A stretch of 57,293 nucleotides of DNA, taken from positions 1 through 57,293 of the forward strand of contig CAZAPS010000007.1 of assembly GCA_964487355.1 (NCBI GenBank). Direction: 5' to 3'. A model generated the notes under the pieces. It worked only from the letters and a program-made list of their open reading frames with translations. It searched no databases and was not told the origin of the DNA. The translations under genes were made by a program, and so were the position numbers. Each line of letters starts with the position of its first letter. Position 1 is the stretch's first letter. Below, in pieces: positions 27,491-36,088 of the stretch. The DNA comes from JAXGYX01 sp964487355. Lineage in GTDB: Bacteria; Bacillota; Clostridia; Saccharofermentanales; Fastidiosipilaceae.

Positions 27491-28663
27491 TCAAATTAAA
27501 TCATAATACTTGGCGATCTCACGAAACGCCGTCTCCGACCGGCGGATCGTCTCTTCGTTTACACAATAAGAGATTCGAAAATAACCCGGCGCGCCAAAGT
27601 TCGATCCCGGCACGACCAGCAGACGATGAAGGGCGCAGACCTCTGTGAATTTTTGATCATCGCCGCCCGGCGCCTGAGGAAACACATAGAATGTGCCCCG
27701 CGGCTTTGTATACGTAAAGCCACAGCGATCCAAGATCTCGCAAATCAAATCGCGGCGGATCCGGTATGGTTCGATGTCCACCGCCACATCACATTCGGTG
27801 GCCAGCACGCGCTGCCAGATGGCCGGCGCGTTGACATAGCCCAGCGTGCGGTTGCAGTAGACCAGGGCGTCACGCAGCGACTCGTAGTCGGCGCAATCGG
27901 GTGAGCAGGCGATATAGCCGATGCGCTCTCCCGCCAGCGAGAGGCTTTTGCTCCAGGAGTAGGCGACGATCGCGTTCTCAAACAGACTGAACGGTGATTG
28001 GGCCTCGCCTTCATATACAAGTTCGACATATGGCTCGTCAAACACCGTGTAAATCGATTGATCCAGCGCCTTCAGCCGGGCGTTCAGCTCAGCCAGGCGT
28101 CGCTCCTCGTAAATCTGTCCGGTCGGGTTGTTTGGATTGTTGATCAAAATCGCCTTGGTGCGCGGTGTGACCGCCGCCAATACCGCGTCCACGTCCAGCT
28201 GAAAATCAGGACGGGTGGTGGGCACATCGACCAACACTCCACCATTGTCTTGAATATAGGAGCGATATTCACCAAAGTAGGGGGAGATCGTGATCACTTC
28301 TTCGCCGGGATTTAAGATCGCCTTGAAAATCACACAAAGCGCGCCCGCGGCGCCGACCGTCATGATCACACCCTCCGGCGCGATCGTCTTTCCCGACTTA
28401 CGACTTTCACGGGCGGCGATGGCCGTGCGACACTCCAAAAAACCGGCGTTGTTCATATAACCGTGTTCGGCTCCGTCACCCTCGGCCACAATCTGTTCAA
28501 GCCGCTCACGCACCCTCTTTGGTGTGGGAAGATCGGGATTGCCAAGACTGAAATCAAACACATTTTCAGCGCCGTGAATCGCCTTCAATCTCGCTCCCTC
28601 CTCAAACATTTTGCGGATCGCCGATCCTTTTCTCATATCCATTCTCACTTGTTCCGCTATCAT
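27491..28663 (-). CDS. Class I/II PLP-dependent aminotransferase
   Basis: A 390-aa fold type I aminotransferase of the aspartate aminotransferase family. NNPNNPTGQIY and FDEPYVELVYEG are the cofactor-binding blocks, and the PLP lysine is in SWSKSLSLAGERIGY. The N-terminus contains FDFSLGNPDLPTP, the usual substrate-side motif. The C-terminus has the substrate Arg in YFRISYCV. AAGAGGTG precedes the ATG. It is transcribed away from thrS and stands alone. The amino donor cannot be told from the sequence. Confidence 0.92.
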   Translation of the reverse strand: MIAEQVRMDMRKGSAIRKMFEEGARLKAIHGAENVFDFSLGNPDLPTPKRVRERLEQIVAEGDGAEHGYMNNAGFLECRTAIAARESRKSGKTIAPEGVIMTVGAAGALCVIFKAILNPGEEVITISPYFGEYRSYIQDNGGVLVDVPTTRPDFQLDVDAVLAAVTPRTKAILINNPNNPTGQIYEERRLAELNARLKALDQSIYTVFDEPYVELVYEGEAQSPFSLFENAIVAYSWSKSLSLAGERIGYIACSPDCADYESLRDALVYCNRTLGYVNAPAIWQRVLATECDVAVDIEPYRIRRDLICEILDRCGFTYTKPRGTFYVFPQAPGGDDQKFTEVCALHRLLVVPGSNFGAPGYFRISYCVNEETIRRSETAFREIAKYYDLI

Positions 28664-28691
28664 CTATAAACACCTCTTAATAATAAAATTC

Positions 28692-28719
28692 TTGACATTT
28701 TGTATCGAATCGCTAAACT
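28692..28719 (+). promoter_or_regulatory. Promoter of the thrS T-box transcript
   Basis: TTGACA (28692-28697) and TAAACT (28714-28719) are spaced by 16 bp. It lies just upstream of the T-box leader. Confidence 0.65.
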
Positions 28720-28725
28720 GATCAG

Positions 28726-29016
28726 AGGAGATCGCATATCGATCCCGGGTGGCTGAAATGACATTCGGCCAATTGCCATTATATAGTTTTTAACAGACAT
28801 TTGTCATGATCTTGCTTCGATTGAGAAGTGGACGACGACCCCATCCGTTCAGAGAGAAATCGGCGCTGCGATGATTTCCGGATGCGCTGTCCATACCGCC
28901 TCATGAGCAACCGGTGAAAGCCGGACGTCTTGTCCTCGTTATGGGCAACAATCAAGTGAAATTTCAAGGTGGAACCGTGTGAAAGCACCCTTGGACAGCG
29001 ATGTCGGGGTGTTTTT
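28726..29016 (+). promoter_or_regulatory. T-box leader, threonine-specific, controls thrS
   Basis: A tRNA-sensing leader. Stem I elements are seen as GAGAAGTGGAC and CAGAGAG. The likely specifier ACC (Thr) is at 28895-28897, placed like the specifier of the leuA leader (followed by G and then ...GAGC). The T-box sequence AAGGTGGAACCGTG is at 28966-28979. An imperfect terminator hairpin (28986-28990 with 29007-29011, plus inner pairs) ends in T5 (29012-29016). Uncharged tRNA-Thr should favour the antiterminator. Confidence 0.88.
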
Positions 29017-29083
29017 GATGTTCATTCGTTGTCGCCCTCCAAAAGAAAATGGCGAGGAGCGCGCGCGACAAGAGGAGGAAAAT

Positions 29084-31033
29084 ATGGAAATTAAATTAAA
29101 AGATGGTTCAGTTCGATCCTTTGATCATAACGTCACAGTGCTGGATGTCGCCAAGGACATCAGCCCCGGGCTTGCGCGGGTCGCCTGCGCCGGCGAGATC
29201 GATGGTGAGCCCGTCGATTTGCGCACCGAGGTGCCCGCCGGCTCGACCGTGTCGATTTTAACTTTTGATGATGACTTTGGCCGACACGCCTATCGTCACT
29301 CCGCCTCGCATTTGATGGCCCAGGCCGTCAAGCGCCTGTATCCGGATATCAAGCTGGCGATCGGTCCCGCGATCGACGATGGATTTTATTACGATATCGA
29401 TCGACAAGATCCGTTTAGCGAGGACGAGCTGGTTCAGATTGAAAAAGAGATGAAGAAAATCGTCAAGGAAAATCTGCCGATTGAGCGCTTCACCATGCCG
29501 CGCGATGAGGCGATCGCATATTTTCGGCAAGAGGATGAGCCGTACAAAGTCGAGCTGATCGAGGATCTTCCTGAGGACTCGGTGATCAGTTTTTACAAAC
29601 AAGGTGAATTCGCCGATCTGTGCGCCGGACCTCATTTGGACAAGACCGGCCAGATCAAGGCGTTCAAACTGACTTCGGTGGCGGGCGCGTATTGGCGGGG
29701 CAGCGAAAAAAATAAAATGCTCAACCGCATTTACGGCACGGCTTTTCCCAAAAAAGCCCAGCTGTCCGAATATCTGGAGCGGATCGAGGAGGCGAAGCGT
29801 CGCGATCACCGCAAAATCGGCAAAGAGATGGAACTGTTCGCCTTAATGGAAGAGGGACCGGGCTTTCCTTTCTTCCTGCCCAACGGCATGCGCCTGAAGA
29901 ACACATTGATTGACTACTGGCGCGAGATCCACACCGAGGAAGACTACAAAGAGATACAGACGCCGATCATCTTGAATAAGGAACTGTGGGAGACATCGGG
30001 GCATTGGGATCATTATCGTGACAACATGTACACAACACTGATTGATGAGGAGGACTACGCGGTCAAACCGATGAACTGTCCGGGAGCGATGCTGGTCTAC
30101 AAGGCCAAACCTCATTCCTACCGCGATCTGCCGCTGCGCATGGGTGAGCTGGGTTTGGTACACCGTCATGAAAAATCAGGCGTGTTGCACGGTCTGATGC
30201 GCGTGCGTTGTTTCACTCAGGATGACGCTCATATATTCATGACGCCCGAGCAGATCAAGGACGAGATCAAAAATGTCGTCCGTCTGATCGACGAAGTCTA
30301 TACCTTGTTCGGTTTCAAGTATCACATCGAATTGTCCACCCGTCCGGAAGACAGCATGGGCACCGATGAGGATTGGAATATGGCGATCGAGAGCTTGAAA
30401 GACGCGCTGAGCGAGATTGGATCCGACTTTGTCATAAATGAGGGTGACGGCGCGTTTTACGGCCCCAAAATCGACTTTCACCTGGAAGACTCACTGGGTC
30501 GTTCCTGGCAATGTGGCACCATCCAGCTCGATTTTCAGATGCCCGAGCGCTTCGAGCTTGAATACATCGGAGCGGATGGCGAACGGCATCGACCGATCAT
30601 CATCCACCGTGTCGCGTTTGGCTCAATTGAGCGATTCATCGGTATCCTGATTGAACATTTCGCCGGTAAGTTTCCAACCTGGCTGGCTCCGGTGCAGGTC
30701 AAGGTGCTGCCAATCTCCGAAAAATATTTCGAATACGCGGAAAACGTGACCAATTCTCTGAGTCGTCAGGGCATACGTGTCGAAATGGACCGCAGAGATG
30801 AAAAGCTGGGCTACAAGATTCGTGCCGCCCAGACCGAGCATGTGCCATACATGCTGATTGTCGGCGCGAAAGAAGAGGAAGAGGGCAGTGTTTCGGTACG
30901 CGCGCGCGACGCCGGAGATCAAGGATCGATGAAGATGGATGAATTCATTGACTTGCTTCTGCGGCAGATCCAATCGCGTGCCCTGACCCAACCGGGTGTC
31001 GCTGAATCTGAGCAAAATGACGAGCGGGCCTGA
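29084..31033 (+). CDS. thrS: Threonyl-tRNA synthetase
   Basis: Charges tRNA-Thr. Domains in order are TGS (1-60), the editing domain with HSASHLMAQA and FADLCAGPHLD, the class II catalytic core and a C-terminal anticodon-binding domain. The core has MNCPGAMLVYK and the motif 2 region RHEKSGVLHGLMRVR, which include zinc ligands. Motif 3 is seen around IHRVAFGSIERFIGIL. The ATG at 29084 follows GAGGAGG and gives 649 aa. A GTG at 28979 would start inside the T-box and is rejected. A charge-rich tail ends the protein. Confidence 0.97.
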   Translation: MEIKLKDGSVRSFDHNVTVLDVAKDISPGLARVACAGEIDGEPVDLRTEVPAGSTVSILTFDDDFGRHAYRHSASHLMAQAVKRLYPDIKLAIGPAIDDGFYYDIDRQDPFSEDELVQIEKEMKKIVKENLPIERFTMPRDEAIAYFRQEDEPYKVELIEDLPEDSVISFYKQGEFADLCAGPHLDKTGQIKAFKLTSVAGAYWRGSEKNKMLNRIYGTAFPKKAQLSEYLERIEEAKRRDHRKIGKEMELFALMEEGPGFPFFLPNGMRLKNTLIDYWREIHTEEDYKEIQTPIILNKELWETSGHWDHYRDNMYTTLIDEEDYAVKPMNCPGAMLVYKAKPHSYRDLPLRMGELGLVHRHEKSGVLHGLMRVRCFTQDDAHIFMTPEQIKDEIKNVVRLIDEVYTLFGFKYHIELSTRPEDSMGTDEDWNMAIESLKDALSEIGSDFVINEGDGAFYGPKIDFHLEDSLGRSWQCGTIQLDFQMPERFELEYIGADGERHRPIIIHRVAFGSIERFIGILIEHFAGKFPTWLAPVQVKVLPISEKYFEYAENVTNSLSRQGIRVEMDRRDEKLGYKIRAAQTEHVPYMLIVGAKEEEEGSVSVRARDAGDQGSMKMDEFIDLLLRQIQSRALTQPGVAESEQNDERA

Positions 31034-31074
31034 CACGATAGTCAAAGTTGAGAAGAGCATGGCGCCGGAAACGC

Positions 31075-31104
31075 TTGCAAACCGACAGGTATGAGTGATA
31101 TACT
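31075..31104 (+). promoter_or_regulatory. Promoter for rplS
   Basis: TTGCAA (31075-31080) and TATACT (31099-31104) are spaced by 18 bp. A TG one base before the -10 makes it an extended -10. The leader before rplS is about 70 nt. Confidence 0.7.
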
Positions 31105-31179
31105 CATGCAGTTGTTATTACGGATGGTCCGCTGCCGGTTGCGTGCATGAACATCCTGAACTGAGAGGAGGAACGCAAT

Positions 31180-31533
31180 ATGGATTTAGTGCAAGCGGTC
31201 GAACAGACCCAAATCCGCGACAAGTATGAGAAAGTCCAGATCGGAGACACCGTGCGTGTGCACCTGCTGATTAAAGAAGGCACCCGCGAGAGAATTCAGA
31301 TCTTCGAGGGCACGGTCATCGCGCGTAAAGGCAAAGGTCTCAGTGAGACCATCACAGTCCGCCGTCTTTCCTACGGCGTCGGCGTCGAACGTGTGCTGCC
31401 GATTCAATCCCCCAAGATCGATCAGATCGAGGTGGTTCGCAAAGGTAAAGTCAGAAGAGCGAAACTTTATTACCTGCGTGATCGCATTGGTAAAGCGACC
31501 AAGGTCAAAGAGAAACTCAGCGCCAAGAAATGA
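31180..31533 (+). CDS. rplS: 50S ribosomal protein L19
   Basis: Protein at the 30S-50S interface. The 117-aa sequence shows GDTVRVHLLIKEGTRER, FEGTVIARKG and TITVRRLSYGVGVER, then KVRRAKLYYLRDRIGKA, all standard L19. GAGAGGAGG lies just upstream of the ATG. It stands in front of rbgA-rnhB-yraN, a common Bacillota order, but a strong terminator follows it. Confidence 0.97.
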   Translation: MDLVQAVEQTQIRDKYEKVQIGDTVRVHLLIKEGTRERIQIFEGTVIARKGKGLSETITVRRLSYGVGVERVLPIQSPKIDQIEVVRKGKVRRAKLYYLRDRIGKATKVKEKLSAKK

Positions 31534-31557
31534 TCCGGTCCGCCAACTGTCACACAT

Positions 31558-31591
31558 AACCGCTTTGAGCCCGTCTCGAAGCGGTTTTTTT
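31558..31591 (+). terminator. Rho-independent terminator after rplS
   Basis: An 8-bp stem AACCGCTT / AAGCGGTT (31558-31565 with 31579-31586) is followed by T7. It is 25 bp past the rplS stop. The stretch 31592-31769 shows no gene. Confidence 0.85.
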
Positions 31592-31769
31592 ATCCCACGT
31601 CGTCCGCCAAAATCAGCTAGCTGATGTCGACAAAGCTCATCAATCATTTGTGTGGGCGGGCGCCTTGCGACCGGTTGTCGGTCAAACTGTCGTATTTTTT
31701 AGATATTTATGGAAAAATAGAATCAAAGCCCGCGTTTGAAAGCGGATCATAATAGAGTGGAGGAAGAGT

Positions 31770-32645
31770 ATGCTGGATAACATCAATTGGTACCCGGGGC
31801 ATATGGCGAAGGCGACTCGCCTGATAAAAGATAACCTGTCGAAGGTGGATCTTGTGGTTGAGCTGTGCGACACCAGGATCCCTGAATCAAGTCGCAATCC
31901 GGTGCTGGCGAAAATGAGCAAGCGGATGCCGCATATTCTCTTCATGAACAAAGCCGATCTGGCCGACCCGCAAATCACCAAAATATGGGTGGATCATTAC
32001 GAGAGTCATGGATTAAACGCGCTGCCCGGCAACGCGTTTGAAAAAAAAGATCGCAACGCGTTGATCGAACTGGCGAACACGCTGCTGGCCGACAAACAGG
32101 CCCGCCGTGCCAAGCGCGGCTTGGTCGCGCAGCCGATCAGGCTGATGATGATTGGCATACCGAACAGTGGTAAATCCACACTGATCAACGCTTTGGCGGG
32201 ACGCAAAGCCGCGCAAACCGAGGATCGGCCGGGCGTCACCCGCGGCGCGCAGTGGATACGCACCGACAGAGGATACGATCTGTTGGACATGCCGGGCGTG
32301 CTCTGGCCCCGCCTGGGCAGCAGACACAATCAAATCGCGCTCGCCTGTACCGGAGCGATTCGTGACCAGGTGCTCGACATCGAGGAAGTCGCCTTCGAGG
32401 CCTTGCGCCTTGTGACGGAATTGTATCCTTTGGAATTCAGCAAACGATTTAAGATTGAGGATTTGGATCAAGAGCCTTATGAGATATACTTGCAGGCCGC
32501 GCTGCGCCGTGGCTGTGTCCGTTCCGGCGGCAAGCCCGACACAGTTCGCTTCGCGGCCTTGTTTTTGGACGAGTTGCGCGGCGGGAAGATTGGCAAAATG
32601 ACGCTGGATCGCCCGGATTGCGATCTGATCGAGGAAGAAAGATGA
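31770..32645 (+). CDS. rbgA: Ribosome biogenesis GTPase RbgA (YlqF)
   Basis: Circularly permuted GTPase needed for late 50S assembly. It begins with the family pattern INWYPGHMAKATRLI. The G motifs run in permuted order: FMNKADL (G4), GIPNSGKSTLIN (G1) and LLDMPGVLWP (G3). The RbgA C-terminal domain follows from about residue 180. The 291-aa length is normal. AGTGGAGGAAGAG precedes the ATG, and the stop overlaps rnhB by ATGA. Confidence 0.95.
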   Translation: MLDNINWYPGHMAKATRLIKDNLSKVDLVVELCDTRIPESSRNPVLAKMSKRMPHILFMNKADLADPQITKIWVDHYESHGLNALPGNAFEKKDRNALIELANTLLADKQARRAKRGLVAQPIRLMMIGIPNSGKSTLINALAGRKAAQTEDRPGVTRGAQWIRTDRGYDLLDMPGVLWPRLGSRHNQIALACTGAIRDQVLDIEEVAFEALRLVTELYPLEFSKRFKIEDLDQEPYEIYLQAALRRGCVRSGGKPDTVRFAALFLDELRGGKIGKMTLDRPDCDLIEEER

Positions 32646-33283
32646 AAGAGGACATGATCGCTCGCCGGGTTCGAATGAACAGGCTGGAGGACCAGCTGGC
32701 AAGTCAGGGATATCTCCTTGTCGCCGGGGTCGACGAGGCGGGCAGAGGACCCTTGGCCGGACCGGTTGTCGCGGCCGCGGTGATCTTAAATCCCGCGGAT
32801 CCGATCATCGGGCTGAACGATTCAAAAAAGCTCAGCGCGAAGCGACGGTCCGAATTGTTTGAGCAGATTCTAAACCGATCCACGGCGCATTCAATCGCCT
32901 ACGCCTCGGTACAGGAAATCGGTGAGTTGAACATTTTGGAAGCGACCCGGGCGGCGATGAGGCGGGCGGTGGACAACCTGAACCCACCACCGGATTATGT
33001 GCTGTACGATTATATCCAAATGGAGCCAAACATGGTCAACTGCGAATTCATTAAGAAAGGCGACTCAGTGTCCAACTCGATCGCCGCGGCCTCGATTTTA
33101 GCCAAAGTCAGCCGTGATCGTTATATGGAGGAGCTGGCGTTTCGCTATCCGGATTATCGATTTGATAAACACAAAGGATATGGCACAAAAGCGCACTATG
33201 ATGAGCTGGACAGGCACGGACCTTGCGCCGAGCACCGCGAGCTGTTTTTGCGTAGCTGGAGAGAGAAAAATGGCAGCGTCTGA
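32642..33283 (+). CDS. rnhB: Ribonuclease HII
   Basis: Cuts RNA in RNA-DNA hybrids and at single ribonucleotides. The catalytic start is AGVDEAGRGPLAGPVVAAAV. LNDSKKLSAKRR and SNSIAAASILAKVSRDRYM carry further conserved acidic and lysine positions, and GYGTKAHYDEL follows. The ATG at 32642 overlaps the rbgA stop and gives 213 aa. It overlaps yraN by 14 bp. Confidence 0.95.
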   Translation: MKEDMIARRVRMNRLEDQLASQGYLLVAGVDEAGRGPLAGPVVAAAVILNPADPIIGLNDSKKLSAKRRSELFEQILNRSTAHSIAYASVQEIGELNILEATRAAMRRAVDNLNPPPDYVLYDYIQMEPNMVNCEFIKKGDSVSNSIAAASILAKVSRDRYMEELAFRYPDYRFDKHKGYGTKAHYDELDRHGPCAEHRELFLRSWREKNGSV

Positions 33284-33665
33284 CATCCGCCCCGAAGAGA
33301 CGGTGGCCAAAGGCCGTCTGGCGGAACGAATGACGGCCGATTTATTTCGCCAAAACGGTTTCAGCGTGTTGGCGCGAAACTATGTCGTCCACCGAACCGG
33401 TGAGATCGATCTGATTCTAAATCGCGGCGACATATTATATGTTGTGGAGGTAAAAAGCGTCCACCGCGCTCATGCGAGGTCGGACTATGATCCGCTTGAG
33501 AGAATCGGTCGCCTCAAATGTGCCCGCCTTCGCAAAGTGACGGAAATCTATCTATCCAGACATCGCTTGACGCAATTTTATGTTCAACTTCTTGCAGTTT
33601 CGATTTCTCTGTCCGCCGAGCGGAAGATACTCGATTGGCGCTGTGTAACGCTTGATAATTGTTGA
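33270..33665 (+). CDS. UPF0102 (YraN) family protein
   Basis: A 131-aa protein with the predicted nuclease-fold motif GEIDLILNRGDILYVVEVKSV, split here as GEIDLIL and VVEVKSV. These acidic and lysine residues resemble restriction-endonuclease-like folds. The N-terminal GRLAERMTADLFRQNGF is also typical. The family's role is not established, but it follows rnhB in many bacteria. The frame is open further upstream inside rnhB; the ATG at 33270 follows GGAGAGAG. Confidence 0.88.
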   Translation: MAASDIRPEETVAKGRLAERMTADLFRQNGFSVLARNYVVHRTGEIDLILNRGDILYVVEVKSVHRAHARSDYDPLERIGRLKCARLRKVTEIYLSRHRLTQFYVQLLAVSISLSAERKILDWRCVTLDNC

Positions 33666-33734
33666 TTACTGATAGTTTTTCTGATTGAACCCATACTCAT
33701 ACTTATTAAAATATGAAATTTGTCAACTTGCAAC

Positions 33735-33763
33735 TTGCAAATAGTGCGTTGTCTCTCTATACT
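33735..33763 (+). promoter_or_regulatory. Sigma-A promoter for the MocR-type aminotransferase
   Basis: TTGCAA (33735-33740) and TATACT (33758-33763) are spaced by exactly 17 bp. The start codon at 33812 is about 45 bp downstream. Confidence 0.75.
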
Positions 33764-33811
33764 ATGATTCGTTTAGGCAATCACAAATCAGTATGGGTTA
33801 GGAGAAGTGAA

Positions 33812-35092
33812 ATGGCGGCTGACATGCGATTTTCAACAGACGATGCTAGACAAGAAGAATTGGCAAGATTGACGGCGATCTACGAAGAGTATCAAAGTCA
33901 AAAACTGTCTTTAAATATGACCCGTGGGCGTCCGGCGGACGCGCAATTGGACATGGTCCAAGAATATATGGATCAGGCGCTCACCTCTCATTTGTACCGC
34001 TCAAAAGATGGTACAGACTGCAGAAACTATGGCGGTTTGGACGGTCTGATCGAATTAAAGGAGATCTTCGCCGAGGCGATCGACACCAAGCCTGAAAATG
34101 TGCTGGTGATCGGCAACGCGAGTTTGACCTTGATGTATGACGTGCTGGCCAACGCGCAGCGAATTGGCATGCCGAGCTCGAAGCAACCCTGGTCAAAGCT
34201 GGATTCGGTAAAATTTCTTTGTCCGGTACCGGGGTATGATCGACATTTCGCTGTGACCGAGCACCTCGGTTTCGAAATGATCAATGTGCCGATGACCGTC
34301 GACGGGCCCGACATGGATATCGTCGAGGAACTGTGCGCAGCGGACGACAGCATCAAAGGCATCTGGTGTGTGCCGAAATACAGCAACCCCGATGGCATTG
34401 TGTTCTCTCAGGAAGTCTGTGAGCGTATGGCTTCAATGGAGGCGGCCGATGATTTTCTGATCATGTGGGACAACGCGTATTTCGCCCATCATCTATACGA
34501 TGAAAAGAAAAAGCAAGCCGAATTGCCCGACATGCTCGCTTTGTGCGCGGCGGCCGGACATCCCGATCGCGTGTTTGAGTTTGTCTCCAGCTCGAAGATC
34601 ACATATGCCGGAGGTGGCCTCAGCGCCCTTGTCGCGAACCAACAAAATCGCGACTGGTTTTTGGACACATATCAGTACATGAGCATCGGACCGGATAAAA
34701 TGCAGCAACTATATCACGCTCGCTTTTTTGAAATCACCGGCGGCATCGAGCCGGTCATGAAGCGACATGCCGAGATCATGCGGCCCAAATTCGAAGAAGT
34801 GTTGGCTGTGCTGGAAGAGGAGTTGGGTGGGACCGGTCTTGCGACCTGGATCGAACCGCTCGGAGGATATTTCGTCAGTGTCAACCTGCTGCCCGGCATG
34901 GCGCGCAAAGTCGTACAGCTATGCAAGGACTGTGGTGTGGTGTTGACCGGAGCCGGCGCGACTTTCCCCTACAAAAAAGATCCGCAAGACTCCAATCTTC
35001 GTCTTGCGCCATCTTATCCAACGGTAGAGGAGATCAAGGTCGCGATCCGCGTGTTTTGCCTTTGCGTGAAGATCGCGGCACTGCAAAACTAA
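33812..35092 (+). CDS. Aminotransferase, MocR-like / aspartate aminotransferase type Ic
   Basis: A 426-aa PLP enzyme that resembles the Aminotran_MocR type. It has SLNMTRGRPADAQLDM near the start, NYGGLDGL, KYSNPDGIVFS, IMWDNAYFAHHL and SSSKITYAGGGLSAL, where the Lys binds PLP. Members of this group act on aspartate. No helix-turn-helix domain is present, so it is an enzyme and not a MocR regulator. The frame is open to 33713, but the ATG at 33812 with AGGAGAAG upstream lies after the promoter and gives a normal length. Confidence 0.88.
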   Translation: MAADMRFSTDDARQEELARLTAIYEEYQSQKLSLNMTRGRPADAQLDMVQEYMDQALTSHLYRSKDGTDCRNYGGLDGLIELKEIFAEAIDTKPENVLVIGNASLTLMYDVLANAQRIGMPSSKQPWSKLDSVKFLCPVPGYDRHFAVTEHLGFEMINVPMTVDGPDMDIVEELCAADDSIKGIWCVPKYSNPDGIVFSQEVCERMASMEAADDFLIMWDNAYFAHHLYDEKKKQAELPDMLALCAAAGHPDRVFEFVSSSKITYAGGGLSALVANQQNRDWFLDTYQYMSIGPDKMQQLYHARFFEITGGIEPVMKRHAEIMRPKFEEVLAVLEEELGGTGLATWIEPLGGYFVSVNLLPGMARKVVQLCKDCGVVLTGAGATFPYKKDPQDSNLRLAPSYPTVEEIKVAIRVFCLCVKIAALQN

Positions 35093-35218
35093 GTGATCTT
35101 GCCACACAATCATCACAATTAATCTGACACGCATATCCGCGCACGTCTTTCGTCTGTTTCATCGGTCGAGCCGCGACGTTCTAACCTCAGGTCAGGATGT
35201 TGCCATGATGACGTCATG

Positions 35219-35245
35219 ACACGGGTCTGCGTGTTTTTCTTTTTT
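35219..35245 (+). terminator. Weak terminator after the MocR-like aminotransferase
   Basis: ACACG / CGTGT forms a 5-bp stem with a 6-nt loop, followed by T5-C-T6. It lies in the 216-bp gap before gntR. A TATAAT at about 35259 may be the -10 of gntR. Confidence 0.45.
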
Positions 35246-35308
35246 CCTATATTTGGCTTATAATAAATAAAGTAAACTATATCAAACTCAAGGTAGTGGT
35301 ATGAGAAT

Positions 35309-36088
35309 ATGAAGATTGATCGAACCAGCAACATTCCGCTTTATGAGCAGGTAAAACAATCCATACTGAATGCGATCCAAGACGGTGTGTATAAGCCCGG
35401 AACGCGGATCCCCGCGGAAGGCGAGCTTTGCAAAATGTTGAATGTCTCCCGTCCCACAGTCCGTCAGGCCGTGGCTGAGTTGGTCGCCGAAGGTGTGGTC
35501 AATATTGAGCGCGGGCGGGGGACCTATGTATGTGATCCGGGGGACTCATTTTTGATCGACCCCTTTTCCGCGTTTTCTTTTTCCCTGCTGTCGGTCGACC
35601 GCATATTAGACCTTTCGGTCATCAGCGCCGGCCCGGCAGAACACCTGCCACCTTTTTTGCTGTCCGCCTACGGCATCGATCCGGATGATCGGGACGCCCA
35701 GAAGGTCGCCTCCGGTTTTTATCGGATCATCTGGCTAAACGGCAAGGACGGTGTGGCCTACGCGGTGACGACCACGTACATCCCGGCCGCCATGTTTCCC
35801 GAGCTGCCACAACAAATCATGGGCGGCGAGAGCATGCTGGACATAACCGCGAACAAATACGCTTTTTTGCCGGCACGATCGCTCAGCCGGATGCGCTCGG
35901 CAACCGCGGACCTGAACACCGCGATGGAGCTGAACTGCGCGCAAAACGCGCCCATTTTCCTGCTGCGCTCGGTGTTTCGCTCACGCAGCGACGATATATG
36001 TGAAATCAGTGAGACGAAATTGCGCAGTGACGTGATTGAGTTGGGTTTTTCCGAAGACGCCCCCACGGGTGGCAGGAGGAAACCATGA
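35309..36088 (+). CDS. GntR-family (HutC/UTRA type) regulator
   Basis: A 259-aa transcription factor. The N-terminal winged helix (1-75) has IPLYEQVKQSILNAIQDG and VSRPTVRQAVAELVAEGVV, with the wing RGRGTYV. The remaining 180 residues look like a UTRA effector-binding domain (LRSDVIELGFSEDAP near the end). The start lacks a strong ribosome site. It overlaps the cysteine desulfurase gene by ATGA, so the regulator and the sulfur-transfer genes are co-translated. The effector is unknown. Confidence 0.88.
   Translation: MKIDRTSNIPLYEQVKQSILNAIQDGVYKPGTRIPAEGELCKMLNVSRPTVRQAVAELVAEGVVNIERGRGTYVCDPGDSFLIDPFSAFSFSLLSVDRILDLSVISAGPAEHLPPFLLSAYGIDPDDRDAQKVASGFYRIIWLNGKDGVAYAVTTTYIPAAMFPELPQQIMGGESMLDITANKYAFLPARSLSRMRSATADLNTAMELNCAQNAPIFLLRSVFRSRSDDICEISETKLRSDVIELGFSEDAPTGGRRKP

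Noticed and set aside
28979..29083. GTG start that would add 35 residues to ThrRS
   Set aside because: It begins in the T-box sequence and spans the terminator; the ATG at 29084 has a strong ribosome site and matches the family.
33812..35092. MocR transcription regulator
   Set aside because: No helix-turn-helix domain is present; the protein is the aminotransferase part only, of the stand-alone type.
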